A DNA stretch of 45,432 bases from Verrucomicrobiota bacterium (GCA_009908325.1 JAAAPI010000179.1:1-45432); one strand, 5' to 3'; positions 17,400 through 26,847 are shown, numbered from the stretch's first letter. Numbers and translations: made by a program. Notes: generated from the letters alone by a model not told the origin.

Positions 17400-19094
17400 A
17401 TGCCTGAACCGCATCCACACTCCAAATCGATCCGCCCCAAGGGCGAAGCGCTGGTCTGGTTTACCGGAATGGGGCTTGGCGTGGGCATCCTGCTCATAAT
17501 TGGGCTGCTCGGGATCATTCTAAAGAACGGTCTGTCCATGTTTTGGCCGGACACGATCTATCAGGTCGAGCTCGTCGAGAACTCGAATGCGGGACCCCGC
17601 AACGGACAGGACTTCGCTGGTGCCATCGCCCTGGAGCGTTACAAACGGTTGCAGGAGGAAGGCGTCGCGCTGACCCGCGAATTCCAGTTTTTCACGGGGA
17701 ACAAAGAAGTTTACGGGCAGATGTATCACTTCGTCGATTCGGCCGAAATCGTCCGCGACGAGGCCGGCACCCCCCGGTTCACTCCGGCCGACGGTATCCT
17801 CCAACTGGAGCGCATCGAATTCGGCGACGCCTTGGGCTACCCGATCGCCATTGATCTGGCGGATGGCAGCAGCGTAACGGATCCGGAGGCGCTCCGATCT
17901 ACGCTCTTCGAAACAATCGAGGCCAGCAACCAACGCCTCAAAGCCTACACGAAAATCGAGAAAAACCAGATCGGCCGGATCAACGGGAAAATGGAATCCA
18001 TCCGTCTCGAGCAAAGAGCCCTGCGCGAGGAGTTGGGCGAAACGGCCGCCGAGAGCTCTGAAAAGATGCAGCAGCTGAGCGCACAACGCGAGCAGCTCCA
18101 AGCGGAATACGACGAACTGGCCGCCGAGGCCCGCGCCCTGCGCGACCGCCGCGCCGAGGACTCGATCCGCCTGCGCCTCCCCTCAGGTGAGGAACGGCGG
18201 ATTGGTTTTGAGAACATCACTCAAGCCCACTTCCCGAATGAAATGAGCCTTCCCGGCAAAGTCGGCTTCTTTCTCAAGCAGATCGGGCGATTCGTCTCCG
18301 AAGCGCCGCGCGAAGCCAATACGGAGGGCGGCATCTTCCCGGCTATTTTCGGCACCTTTGTCATGACGCTCCTCATGAGCATCGCCGTCATGCCCTTTGG
18401 GGTGGTCGCCGCAATTTACTTGCGTGAATACGCCTCGCAGGGAGTCATCGTGCGGGCGGTGCGCATCTCCGTAAACAACCTCGCCGGGGTGCCGTCCATC
18501 GTCTACGGCGTCTTTGGCTTGGGGTTCTTTGTTTATGTGCTTGGCGGCAGCATCGATGAGCTGTTTTTCAGCAAACGTCTCCCTACCGCGACCTTTGGCA
18601 CCGGGGGCATTCTCTGGGCCTCGCTTACGCTGGCACTCATGACCGTGCCGGTCGTCATCGTGGCCACCGAGGAGGCCCTCTCCGCTGTGCCCCGCGGCAT
18701 GCGTGAGGCTGCCCTGGCCTGCGGTGCTTCCAAATGGCAAACAATCCAACGCATCGTGCTCCCGGCCAGCGCACCCGGCATCCTGACCGGACTCATCCTT
18801 GCCATGGCCCGGGGTGCCGGCGAGGTGGCCCCGCTTATGCTGGTGGGCGTGGTCAAGCTGGCCCCCACGCTGCCGCTCGATGGGGAATTCCCCTTCGTCC
18901 ACCTGGACCGCAAATTCATGCACCTGGGCTTCCATATTTACGACCTCGCCTTCCAATCCCCTGACTCCGATGCGGCCAAACCCATGGTCTTCGCTACCAC
19001 CCTTTTGTTGATCGTGCTCGTCATCGTGCTCAACCTGAGCGCCATCACCATTCGCAACCACCTCCGCCGCAAATACAAAGGCGATACATTTTAG
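17400..19094 (+). CDS. pstA: phosphate ABC transporter permease PstA, enlarged form with coiled coil
   Basis: A 564-residue permease, about twice the short PstA. Residues 14-45 contain the first membrane helix. Residues about 174-255 form a charged coiled coil (RLKAYTKIEKNQIGRI, MQQLSAQREQLQAEYDEL) within the soluble insertion. Residues 311-564 are the permease core with the EAA loop (ACGASKWQTIQRIVLPASAPGI). It starts 58 bp after pstC, in the same operon. The insertions in PstC and PstA probably lie on the same face of the membrane and may interact; this is inference. Confidence 0.92.
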   Translation: MPEPHPHSKSIRPKGEALVWFTGMGLGVGILLIIGLLGIILKNGLSMFWPDTIYQVELVENSNAGPRNGQDFAGAIALERYKRLQEEGVALTREFQFFTGNKEVYGQMYHFVDSAEIVRDEAGTPRFTPADGILQLERIEFGDALGYPIAIDLADGSSVTDPEALRSTLFETIEASNQRLKAYTKIEKNQIGRINGKMESIRLEQRALREELGETAAESSEKMQQLSAQREQLQAEYDELAAEARALRDRRAEDSIRLRLPSGEERRIGFENITQAHFPNEMSLPGKVGFFLKQIGRFVSEAPREANTEGGIFPAIFGTFVMTLLMSIAVMPFGVVAAIYLREYASQGVIVRAVRISVNNLAGVPSIVYGVFGLGFFVYVLGGSIDELFFSKRLPTATFGTGGILWASLTLALMTVPVVIVATEEALSAVPRGMREAALACGASKWQTIQRIVLPASAPGILTGLILAMARGAGEVAPLMLVGVVKLAPTLPLDGEFPFVHLDRKFMHLGFHIYDLAFQSPDSDAAKPMVFATTLLLIVLVIVLNLSAITIRNHLRRKYKGDTF

Positions 19095-19142
19095 GGAGCG
19101 AAGACCTGAAATCTGAAACCTAAGGTTCCCACCTTTACCGCC

Positions 19143-19934
19143 ATGAGCCAAGAAACCACACCACCGAAAGAAGACTTCGAGCCATTCATCCAGATCCGGG
19201 ACGACTACAACTTCTGGTATGGTCCCACCCAAGTGCTTTTTGACCTCAACCTGAACATTCCCAAAAAGCAGGTCACCGCTTTCATCGGTCCTTCCGGCTG
19301 TGGTAAGTCGACCCTCCTGCGTAGCATCAACCGCATGAATGACCTCATCGAGGGTATCCGCCACAGCGGCGATATCACCATCGGCGACCAGAGCATCTAC
19401 GACCCGTCACTTGAAGTTATTTCACTTCGCAAACGGATCGGGATGGTCTTCCAGAAATACAACCCGTTCCCCAAGTCGATCTACGAAAACATCGTTTTCA
19501 GTCTCCGCATCGCCGGTCGCAACCGCCGCTCCGAACTCGACGAGGTCGTCGAGCGCAGCCTGCGCGGGGCCGCCCTCTGGGATGAGGTGAAAGACCGTCT
19601 CCACGAAAGCGCACTTAGCATGTCCGGCGGCCAGATGCAGCGGCTCTGCATCGCCCGCGCTATCGCCAACAGCCCCGAGGTGCTCCTCATGGACGAGCCC
19701 TGCTCGGCCCTCGACCCCATCGCCACCGGAAAAGTCGAAGAACTCATCCACGAACTCAAAAAGGAATACACCATCGTTATTGTCACCCACAACATGCAGC
19801 AGGCCGCGCGGGTTTCGGACCGAACTGCGTTCTTCTATCTTGGCAAGCTCATCGAGTATGATATAACCGACAACATTTTCATGAATCCAAAGAACGATCA
19901 AACCGAGGCCTACGTCTCCGGCCGCTTTGGATAA
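19143..19934 (+). CDS. pstB: phosphate ABC transporter ATPase PstB
   Basis: A 263-residue ABC ATPase with Walker [11 protein letters not shown]-loop [14 protein letters not shown] (the NPFP stretch is typical of PstB), signature [13 protein letters not shown], Walker [14 protein letters not shown] and the switch His in [11 protein letters not shown]. It powers phosphate import through PstCA. It lies 48 bp after pstA and 42 bp before phoU. Confidence 0.97.
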   Translation: MSQETTPPKEDFEPFIQIRDDYNFWYGPTQVLFDLNLNIPKKQVTAFIGPSGCGKSTLLRSINRMNDLIEGIRHSGDITIGDQSIYDPSLEVISLRKRIGMVFQKYNPFPKSIYENIVFSLRIAGRNRRSELDEVVERSLRGAALWDEVKDRLHESALSMSGGQMQRLCIARAIANSPEVLLMDEPCSALDPIATGKVEELIHELKKEYTIVIVTHNMQQAARVSDRTAFFYLGKLIEYDITDNIFMNPKNDQTEAYVSGRFG

Positions 19935-19976
19935 TCGTAACAAAGTAAGCTCACCTCCGTAGAATTTTATCCGATA

Positions 19977-20609
19977 ATGGAACGTTATTTTCACAAAGAA
20001 CTCGAAGCCATCCGCAGCAAACTCATTTTCATGGGCGAAAAGTCCAACGAAGCGGGCCGCCTCGCGATCAAAGGTTTCATCGAGAGCGATCTCGAAAAGG
20101 TGGAAGCCGCCTTCGCCATGGATGACCAGATTGATGAACTGGAAATGGAAATCGACCACGATGCCGTGCGCTATATCACGCTACGTTCTCCCGTCTCCAG
20201 CGATGTTCGCCTCGTCTTCGTCGCTATCAAAGCGAGCCACGATCTCGAACGGGCCGGCGACGAAGCCCACAGTATCGCCAAGCGCACCCGCAGCATCCTC
20301 ACCCGCGACGGCAGGGTCAAAAACCCCGTGGCCATCGAGGAAATGAGCCAGCTGGCTTTTGCCATGCTGCGCGACGCCATCACATGCTTTCTCGATGAGG
20401 ATCTTGAACTCGCCCGAGCGATCATCGAACGGGATAAAGAAGTCGACCGGCTGAATAAGGAGAATTTTAAAATCCTTTCCCAATCGGTCGACGGCGGCGA
20501 AGCCTCCACCCAGATTGAGACCATCATAATCTCAAAATCCATCGAGCGAATAGCCGACCACGCCAAGAATCTGGCCGAAGAAGTGATCTATCTACTGACC
20601 GGTAAATAA
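19977..20609 (+). CDS. phoU: phosphate transport regulator PhoU
   Basis: A 210-residue all-helical protein made of two three-helix repeats. Conserved segments include [56 protein letters not shown] and [27 protein letters not shown], with the metal-binding ER.GD and ER.ADH motifs in equivalent places in the two repeats. PhoU links PstB to the sensor PhoR and damps the Pho response when phosphate is plentiful. It ends the pst operon. PhoB and PhoR are not encoded nearby. Confidence 0.96.
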   Translation: MERYFHKELEAIRSKLIFMGEKSNEAGRLAIKGFIESDLEKVEAAFAMDDQIDELEMEIDHDAVRYITLRSPVSSDVRLVFVAIKASHDLERAGDEAHSIAKRTRSILTRDGRVKNPVAIEEMSQLAFAMLRDAITCFLDEDLELARAIIERDKEVDRLNKENFKILSQSVDGGEASTQIETIIISKSIERIADHAKNLAEEVIYLLTGK

Positions 20610-20666
20610 TTCCACCCTGATTCTAATTGTTCAATTGGCTTTTTTTCTGCTAATAGCATTTTTCCG

Positions 20667-20687
20667 GAACCGCAACACGTGCGGTTC
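20667..20687. promoter_or_regulatory. hairpin in the leader of the lysine-rich protein gene
   Basis: A perfect 8-bp stem (GAACCGCA with TGCGGTTC) and loop ACACG lie 39 bp before the ATG at 20727. No T run follows. It could be a factor-dependent end of the pst transcript or a leader structure. Confidence 0.35.
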
Positions 20688-20726
20688 GCCCAAACAGCAT
20701 CACACGCGCTAAAACATCCAGTCACC

Positions 20727-21185
20727 ATGGCTAAAAAATCCACAAAAAAAACTGCCGCCAAAAAGACGGTGAAAACCGTCGCTGCAAAGAAGGCTCCTAC
20801 CAAGAAAGTCATTGCCAAGAAAGTCGCCGCCAAAAAAGCGCCTGCAAAAAAGGCAACCAAGAAAACAGCTCGCGCTAAAACGCCCGCCAAGAAAGCGAGC
20901 TCCAGCGCATCAAAAGGTAAGGTCGAGAAGACGACGATCATTGCCCGGGTCGATGTCGGCTTTGGCAACAGTCTCTATCTTCGCGGCGAAGGCACTGGCC
21001 TATCCTGGGATAAGGGCATCCCCCTCGAAAATGTGGGGCCCTACGAATGGACCTTTTCGACCACCCAGGCCAAAGGTGATCTTACCTTCAAATTCCTCAT
21101 CAACGACGAGATGTGGGCCGAAGGCGACAACATCACCGTTGCCAAAGGCGGCACATCCATTAGCTCGCCAGTCTTCGCCTGGTAG
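20727..21185 (+). CDS. histone H1-like lysine-rich tail fused to a starch-binding-like (CBM20/CBM48-type) domain
   Basis: A 152-residue protein starting at the ATG at 20727. Residues 1-67 are almost only Lys, Ala, Thr, Pro and Val in AKK/PAKK repeats, like eukaryotic H1 tails and bacterial H1-like proteins, and should bind DNA or other polyanions. Residues 71-152 form a small beta domain (ARVDVGFGNSLYLRGEG, GLSWDKGIPLENVGPYEW, FKFLINDEMWAEGDN) with the Trp and Asn positions of carbohydrate-binding modules attached to glycan enzymes. There is no signal peptide, so it is cytoplasmic. It could tie glycogen or another polymer to nucleic acid or polyphosphate; that is inference. It is convergent with the lipocalin gene, with 4 bp between the stops. 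Confidence 0.75.
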   Translation: MAKKSTKKTAAKKTVKTVAAKKAPTKKVIAKKVAAKKAPAKKATKKTARAKTPAKKASSSASKGKVEKTTIIARVDVGFGNSLYLRGEGTGLSWDKGIPLENVGPYEWTFSTTQAKGDLTFKFLINDEMWAEGDNITVAKGGTSISSPVFAW

Positions 21186-21189
21186 TTGC

Positions 21190-21789
21190 TTACAGCCCTT
21201 CTGCTTCCAGTTCCCGTAAGCGTTCCGCCTCGCCGCTCCAGTCCTGCGGCAGGCGCTGTATGACATCGCGGTCGTAGCCGACGGCTTCCAACTTCCCAAT
21301 GAGGCGCTCGTAGTCTGCTTCGCTCACTTCCTTCGAGCGGAGCATGATCCAGGCGTATTTCCGGTTGGGGTGCGCGATGATGGTCTCCCTGTAGTCTTCG
21401 TCCACGTGGAGGATGATATATTCTGCGCGGAACGGCCAGATGAACTGCATGCGCCACTCCGCGTTGGACGCTTCGTCATGCACCCAACCAACGGGAGTGT
21501 AGGTCTTGAGCTCTCCATCAAACCCCCCATCACGAAACTGGTAAGTCGTCTGAATTTTCTCATCGGCATCGAGGCGGTAATGTTCGATTGCGTTGTGTGC
21601 CTCTTTATCGACAAGAATCGGCGTGTAGCCATGCACATACCACCGGCCCATAAATGCTTCCAGTTCGACCCGGTCGGGGGTCGGAAAGGGCGGTTGATTG
21701 GAGGCACAGCCACTGTTCAAACTCATAACCACCACGATAAGCAGCAAAGCAGCTGCCTTAAAGAATAATTTGTTTCCAGTTACTTTCAT
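21190..21789 (-). CDS. blc: outer-membrane lipocalin, Blc family lipoprotein
   Basis: A 199-residue lipoprotein starting at the ATG at 21789; the upstream in-frame ATG would overlap the transporter gene. The signal ends in a lipobox (SLNSGC, Cys28). The lipocalin signature GRWYVHGYTP follows, then YQFRDGGFDGELKTYTPVGWV and MQFIWPFRAEYIILHVDEDY, and a C-terminal helix. Blc proteins bind fatty acids and lysophospholipids at the outer membrane, often under envelope stress. It follows the GPH transporter with 5 bp between stop and start, so they form one operon. The link between the two is not obvious. Confidence 0.85.
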   Translation of the reverse strand: MKVTGNKLFFKAAALLLIVVVMSLNSGCASNQPPFPTPDRVELEAFMGRWYVHGYTPILVDKEAHNAIEHYRLDADEKIQTTYQFRDGGFDGELKTYTPVGWVHDEASNAEWRMQFIWPFRAEYIILHVDEDYRETIIAHPNRKYAWIMLRSKEVSEADYERLIGKLEAVGYDRDVIQRLPQDWSGEAERLRELEAEGL

Positions 21790-21794
21790 AATTT

Positions 21795-23141
21795 TCAGCC
21801 TTTTGCAGGTTTCGGGATGTCTGCCCGGTAGATTTGCCAGCCCGCAGCCACGAAGCAAAGACCGACAAATAGACCAAACAATAAAATGATGCCCCACTGG
21901 GCGCTCTCCGAGACTTCATCGAGAGACAGGTCCAAACCCATAGCCCGGAGACCAAGCCCGATCGCGACGAAAGCGAGTGCCCGCGCCACCTTGAGCGCCG
22001 ATTTCCAAACAGCAAAATAGAGCGACTCTTTCCGCTTGCCGGTAGCGGCTTCGTTGGCATCGATCAGATCGGTAATCATCGAGTCCACCAGAAAGACGGC
22101 CCCGCTGAGAACACCCCCAATTACCGAGACAACCAACGGCGGCCAGATCAAGCCCTCCGGCAAAATAGGGTAAGCGATAATCCCCATCACTCCCAGCCCA
22201 CACACCGCAACATAGGCGGGCAGCTGCTTACCGTAACGCTTCGAGAGCGCGATCCAGAGCGGAATCGAAAACACAATGCTCAGCGTAAAGACCGGTAAGA
22301 TCGCCTGCGTGACCTGCGCCTCCGTCAAAACCAACACGAACCGGTAATACATGAGCGCCAGGGCCGCATTCACCGTGCGACCCACCGCCGCAATGATCCC
22401 CGCCGATATTAAGTGCATAAACGCACGGTCGTTAAGAATTCCTTTCACCTCGCTCCAATTCGGCAGCTCCGAGACGGCCTCGTGCTCGGTCGCAGCCTCC
22501 CGACCGCGCACACCCAACTTCGTTAGGCTCGCGGTGAGAACCACCAGCCCGGCCAAAAGCCACGCGCTCACCTGCCGCGAATCGGCCAGCGCCGCATTCG
22601 AGGTAGCGTTCTCCAGCGTCGACAGATAAATCCCCGGCAGCGCACTCCCAACCGCCAGCCCAAGTATCCCAAAGCCCATGCGGGAGGCCAGTAGCTTATT
22701 GCGCTCCGTCGCCTTTCGGCTTAGCTCGGCGCTCAGGCTGCTCTGCGGCAAGTCCAGCAGAGTCATCCCCGTATTGACCAAAACGTAAGCAACCAAAAGG
22801 TGCCCGAAGAGGTAAGCCGACGAATCCGCTTTAAACGGAAAAAAAAGCAGAACCGTAGCAACTGACAGCAACAGCGCCCCCCACCAGAGCGTCGTTGTGT
22901 AAGCAATACCCAAGCTGCGTGCCTTGAAAAGCCCAGCCGAGACAATCAAATCGCTTAAAGCATCCCAAAAGATGGCGACCGCAAAGGCCAAACCGGCTAA
23001 CAATGGATCCAGCCCCAGAATCCTTGTGTAAAAATCAAACAAATAGAGCTGCAGCGTCACCTCGACCGCCACCTTTCCCAAACTAGTCGCCCCGAACGCG
23101 GGGTAGGTATAGGTTTTTATCGGCGTTTGGCTCACAATCAA
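21795..23141 (-). CDS. GPH-family (MFS) sugar:cation symporter
   Basis: A 448-residue membrane protein with about 12 predicted helices. The motif near helix 2 (AIFWDALSDLIVSAGLFKARS) matches the glycoside-pentoside-hexuronide family, where this Asp pair helps couple Na+ or H+ to sugar uptake. A further conserved part is FLVDSMITDLIDANEAATGKRKESLYFAVWKSALKVA. The central loop between helices 6 and 7 is acidic. The substrate cannot be read from the sequence; hexuronides, pentosides and sulfosugars are possible. It starts an operon with the lipocalin gene. Confidence 0.8.
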   Translation of the reverse strand: MIVSQTPIKTYTYPAFGATSLGKVAVEVTLQLYLFDFYTRILGLDPLLAGLAFAVAIFWDALSDLIVSAGLFKARSLGIAYTTTLWWGALLLSVATVLLFFPFKADSSAYLFGHLLVAYVLVNTGMTLLDLPQSSLSAELSRKATERNKLLASRMGFGILGLAVGSALPGIYLSTLENATSNAALADSRQVSAWLLAGLVVLTASLTKLGVRGREAATEHEAVSELPNWSEVKGILNDRAFMHLISAGIIAAVGRTVNAALALMYYRFVLVLTEAQVTQAILPVFTLSIVFSIPLWIALSKRYGKQLPAYVAVCGLGVMGIIAYPILPEGLIWPPLVVSVIGGVLSGAVFLVDSMITDLIDANEAATGKRKESLYFAVWKSALKVARALAFVAIGLGLRAMGLDLSLDEVSESAQWGIILLFGLFVGLCFVAAGWQIYRADIPKPAKG

Positions 23142-23182
23142 AAGAACGCCGGCTTTCCGGGCAGCTTACAACGATGGTTTAT

Positions 23183-23206
23183 CGTGGCGTCCGCGCTTGC
23201 GCGGGC
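23183..23206 (+). repeat. single REP-like element, CGTGG family
   Basis: A CGTGG head followed by the hairpin CCGCG-CTTG-CGCGG, in the gap between the transporter start and the toxin stop. Confidence 0.65.
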
Positions 23207-23239
23207 TCATAGCATTGCGGTGATTTTACGCACGAACCG

Positions 23240-23638
23240 TTAAGGGCAAATCAGATCGACTTCTGGAAAATACGTCCGAAAACGCTGCGTATCCCGTGTA
23301 AGAACCCGCATCGTCTGGTCCAAAGCCTGAGCGCCGATATAAAAGTCGGGAAGCGATGAACGTTTGGAGCCCGACAATTGCCTGTAGCGCTGAAAAGCTT
23401 TGGCCGCGAGAAACAAAGCATCCAGCGACAACTCGTGAAGTTCGATCCTGAGTTCATCCAATAATTCAACCACTTCCCCAGCTCGTTCCGCACCGACGCA
23501 GAGTTCCGTAAAGATTACAGGATTCACACAGAGCCCTTGCGCCGAAAGCTCATTCAACTTCGACTCAGACCAATCGGCCCAATCCGGATCATCCGTCACC
23601 AAATCAAGCAAAACGTTTGTATCGACCAATACCGGCAT
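23240..23638 (-). CDS. PIN-domain toxin (VapC/FitB type)
   Basis: A 132-residue PIN-domain ribonuclease. The four acidic residues of the active site are visible: Asp6 (LVDTNVLLD), Glu45 (FTELCVG), Asp98 (LPDFYIGA) and Asp116 (TRDTQRF). Such toxins cleave tRNA or rRNA when freed from the antitoxin. The ATG lies 1 bp after the stop of the antitoxin gene, which shows tight coupling. The C-terminal end EVDLICP is usual for FitB. Confidence 0.9.
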   Translation of the reverse strand: MPVLVDTNVLLDLVTDDPDWADWSESKLNELSAQGLCVNPVIFTELCVGAERAGEVVELLDELRIELHELSLDALFLAAKAFQRYRQLSGSKRSSLPDFYIGAQALDQTMRVLTRDTQRFRTYFPEVDLICP

Positions 23639-23639
23639 A

Positions 23640-23867
23640 TCAGCCCTCGCGGGTCATCCGCATGACATCGTCCGTGCGGCAACGCCCGGCCCACCGTCCC
23701 CGCACCCGCCGGAAAACCGACGTGTCCACATCGTCCGTCGTTGACCGGACGGCGGCGGCCAGAATTGCTCGCGCCTCGGCCTCCATCGAGCAACCCCGTG
23801 CAGCGGCCTGCATGCGCAAACTTCGTTTCACATCTTCATCGAGGTTTCTAATCGTAACGGTGGCCAT
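23640..23867 (-). CDS. ribbon-helix-helix antitoxin (FitA type)
   Basis: A 75-residue protein. Residues 1-42 form a ribbon-helix-helix DNA-binding fold (MATVTIRNLDEDVKRSL, GCSMEAEARAILAAAV), with a C-terminal tail (VFRRVRGRWAGR) that should wrap the PIN toxin. It very probably represses its own operon. The pair is of the FitAB subtype of VapBC systems. Confidence 0.9.
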   Translation of the reverse strand: MATVTIRNLDEDVKRSLRMQAAARGCSMEAEARAILAAAVRSTTDDVDTSVFRRVRGRWAGRCRTDDVMRMTREG

Positions 23868-23974
23868 ACAAAAGCGCTAGCATTGCCTGCATTGCTGTCA
23901 ATAATGAATTGATCATGAGCATTTTGTTTCAAATTAATAGCCTGTGTAATAATTGTATAAGCCCTGCGTTTTCG

Positions 23975-24000
23975 GGATCGCAAATCTCCGCATTTGCCCC
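23975..24000. repeat. palindrome GCAAAT/ATTTGC, first copy
   Basis: GGATC followed by GCAAAT, a short loop, ATTTGC and CCC. A second copy lies at 24532-24556 with stem GCAAATC/GATTTGC. The two copies flank the small gene at 24083-24469. Confidence 0.55.
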
Positions 24001-24082
24001 AACGTCCTGTCTCCTGTCGGCTCGTCAAACACTCTGCTCTTGCCAACGTGCGTCCAACACCTTCTCTCCAACAATCTGACCC

Positions 24083-24469
24083 ATGCTTCGACGCGTTTCC
24101 AAGATCTCATTGCTCATTTTCTGCGGCTGGCTCCTGACCGGGCCGCTCGCTTTGTTACAGCTGGGCGCATGGAGCTGGATGCTCGCAAGCTACTCCCAGG
24201 AAAGTTCCTTTCAGCAGGCGATCATCGATACCTTCGGCGATGAGCGACCCTGCGATCTTTGCAAAGTAATTGATGCGGTCGAAAAGTCTGACGACACCTC
24301 CCGGTCTGCATTGAACAGCAAACAAAAAGACCTCAAACTGATGCTCGGTCTGGGGCGTGCGATTCAGATTTTTCGGCCCACAAGCGCCGAAAGCTCAGAA
24401 GCCACCATTGTATGTGAACCCGAGAATGCGCACCGCGCGGTGCCCACGCCTCCCCCCAGGGTAGCGTAG
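24083..24469 (+). CDS. small membrane-anchored protein with PCDLC motif
   Basis: A 128-residue protein. A hydrophobic helix at residues 9-36 acts as anchor or signal. The region FQQAIIDTFGDERPCDLCKVIDAVEKS contains a conserved Pro-Cys-x-x-Cys motif, as in small proteins (DUF2946-like) encoded next to metal-efflux genes. The Cys pair could bind copper or another soft metal; this is inference. The C-terminal residues run into repeat-like sequence, so the true end may have changed. It precedes an outer-membrane protein gene by 120 bp on the same strand. Confidence 0.55.
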   Translation: MLRRVSKISLLIFCGWLLTGPLALLQLGAWSWMLASYSQESSFQQAIIDTFGDERPCDLCKVIDAVEKSDDTSRSALNSKQKDLKLMLGLGRAIQIFRPTSAESSEATIVCEPENAHRAVPTPPPRVA

Positions 24470-24531
24470 GCACTTCCTCCGCACTTCTCGAATAAGCAAA
24501 CGCAGCGCAGCTCTGGAGAGCTGCCTTCCCA

Positions 24532-24556
24532 GGATCGCAAATCTCCCGATTTGCCC
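24532..24556. repeat. palindrome GCAAATC/GATTTGC, second copy
   Basis: GGATC, GCAAATC, loop TCCC, GATTTGC, CC. It is related to the copy at 23975-24000 and lies just before the ATG at 24590. A hairpin CAGCTCT/AGAGCTG lies immediately upstream. Confidence 0.55.
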
Positions 24557-24589
24557 GTTCGCGTTCTGCATCACCACATATCACTTACA

Positions 24590-25693
24590 ATGAAAACTTT
24601 CCAAAAAACACACGCTTCTCTCACACTCGCTCTCACCTTCACGCTCACTCTGGCACCAGCCAGTGCCAGCGCCACCGCTCAAGACCGCCCGGACGGGCAC
24701 GCCCCGATTTCCATCATGGGCGACCACACCCACGCCCAGGGCGAATGGATGCTGTCCTACCGCTACATGAACATGCAAATGGACGGCATGCGCAACGGCA
24801 CGGACCGTGTCAGCTCGGCCGATGTCCTCGCCGCCGATGGCGGCTATACCGTCACTCCCGAATGGATGACCATGGACATGCACATGTTTGGCGTCATGTA
24901 TGCGCCCACACAGAAACTGACGCTCATGCTCATGGCCAACTATCTCGAAACCGAGATGGAGCACCGCGTGCGCAATCTTCCGCCACTGGTCGCGGCTATC
25001 GGCGATGACCAATTCACGACCCGCAGCCAAGGCTTCGGTGATACCAAAGTGACGGCCCTCTATCGCTTTTATAAGGAGGACCATAGCCAAGCCCACTTCG
25101 GGCTCGGCCTCAGCTTGCCCACTGGGTCTATCGACGAAAAAGACCGCACACCCCGTCCCCCAGCCGGCATGGGCCAACCCGCGACTTTTAACAAAAATCA
25201 GTTGCCCGCCCCCATGCAGCTCGGTTCCGGTACCTTCGACCTGCTCCCCTCGATCACGTTTCTACAGCAACACGAGCACTGGTCCTGGGGCGCTCAAGCC
25301 AACGGCATTATTCGCCTCGAATCCGAGAACAGTAATGGCTATCGTCTCGGCCACCAGTTCGAAAGCCTCGGCTGGCTGGGCTATAACCTGACCGAATGGC
25401 TCGCCTTGAACGGAGGCCTGAGTTACCAGCACACCGGCAAAATCAAAGGCGGCCAGAAAGATGTCGGCACCGCCGGCCCAATGGGTCTTCGCTCCGTGAC
25501 CACAGCCTTCGAAGACAACTTTGGCGGCGACCGCATCGACCTCATACTGGGAATCAACCTGTTAGGGCAGAACGGCGCACTCACGGGCCATCGGCTCGCC
25601 GTCGACCTGCGTCTGCCGCTTTGGCAGGATCTCAACGGCTATCAACTGGAGACCGACTCCGTTCTTACCCTCGGCTGGCAAAAAGCGTTTTAG
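24590..25693 (+). CDS. outer-membrane protein of the metal-associated 'transporter' type
   Basis: A 367-residue protein starting at the ATG at 24590. A signal peptide ends near residue 29 (ASASATAQ). The mature N-terminus HAPISIMGDHTHAQGEWMLSYRYMNMQMDGMRNGTDRVS is highly conserved in a family often annotated only as transporter (MetA-pathway-of-phenol-degradation fold). It is rich in Met and His (MTMDMHMFGVMY), a composition seen in copper-related proteins. The rest alternates aromatic strands as in a beta barrel and ends in Phe (GWQKAF). A link to copper handling is suggested by composition and by the PCxxC neighbour, not proven. Confidence 0.75.
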   Translation: MKTFQKTHASLTLALTFTLTLAPASASATAQDRPDGHAPISIMGDHTHAQGEWMLSYRYMNMQMDGMRNGTDRVSSADVLAADGGYTVTPEWMTMDMHMFGVMYAPTQKLTLMLMANYLETEMEHRVRNLPPLVAAIGDDQFTTRSQGFGDTKVTALYRFYKEDHSQAHFGLGLSLPTGSIDEKDRTPRPPAGMGQPATFNKNQLPAPMQLGSGTFDLLPSITFLQQHEHWSWGAQANGIIRLESENSNGYRLGHQFESLGWLGYNLTEWLALNGGLSYQHTGKIKGGQKDVGTAGPMGLRSVTTAFEDNFGGDRIDLILGINLLGQNGALTGHRLAVDLRLPLWQDLNGYQLETDSVLTLGWQKAF

Positions 25694-25812
25694 ACCATTT
25701 CACCTGGCCCCGGAGGGCGCTCGGCGGCTTTCGGGGCCAAATTGGCCACACCAGAGACGCATACGCACCACGAAAATTTGACAATCCCCGCTTCACCCGC
25801 GATGGGTCATCT

Positions 25813-26331
25813 ATGCATTTCCAAAGGCTCCGCCTCATTTCAATCCTGCTCTTTGCTCCGCTTGGCCTTTCCATCGCGGGCACGCAGACCCAAACCGACG
25901 AATCCACCAAAACGACTGCCTCATCTGAAGCCGCCGAAGCGATCGCCAGTTGGCAGGGCACAGTATTCCGTATCAAAGATGCCAAATCGCGGGTCAGCCT
26001 GGCCTCGGTGAAATTATCTGTCTCCGACCTTAAACCTAAGGACGGAAACCTCGTGGGTGAATATACTATCGAGGTGCCGCTCATGAATTCAAAAAATGAC
26101 CACGGCAAAATTGTTCTCCCGCTCGATATAAACATGGACAATCTGGACGTCACCGGCGGCACCTTACGCGGAAAAGCCATCAGTTACAAAGACGACACGG
26201 AGTCGAACATTATTGTCTGCCGAATCTTTCCCGGCGAAGAGCAATTTATCGAGCTCGATATCACGACCAATGATCGCACGATCCAGTTCGAATCGCGCTA
26301 CACCATCGTCGAACAGCCAAAAGGCAGCTGA
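25813..26331 (+). CDS. secreted protein of unknown function
   Basis: A 172-residue protein; the ATG at 25813 begins the signal peptide (MHFQRLRLISILLFAPLGLSIAG). A Thr/Ser/Glu-rich linker follows, then a compact beta-rich domain (GTVFRIKDAKSRVSLASVKLSVSDL, GEYTIEVPLMNSKNDHGKIVLPL, GGTLRGKAISYKD). I do not recognise the family. It starts 119 bp after the outer-membrane protein gene and ends 6 bp before the DUF5069 gene, so it may share a transcript with both. Confidence 0.6.
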   Translation: MHFQRLRLISILLFAPLGLSIAGTQTQTDESTKTTASSEAAEAIASWQGTVFRIKDAKSRVSLASVKLSVSDLKPKDGNLVGEYTIEVPLMNSKNDHGKIVLPLDINMDNLDVTGGTLRGKAISYKDDTESNIIVCRIFPGEEQFIELDITTNDRTIQFESRYTIVEQPKGS

Positions 26332-26337
26332 ACGGCC

Positions 26338-26842
<505 letters not shown>

Positions 26843-26847
<5 letters not shown>

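Noticed and set aside
18183..19364. Long minus-strand open frame opposite pstA and pstB
   Set aside because: It lies antisense to clear pst genes with full motifs; His/Gly/Asp-rich composition is typical of shadow frames in GC-rich DNA.
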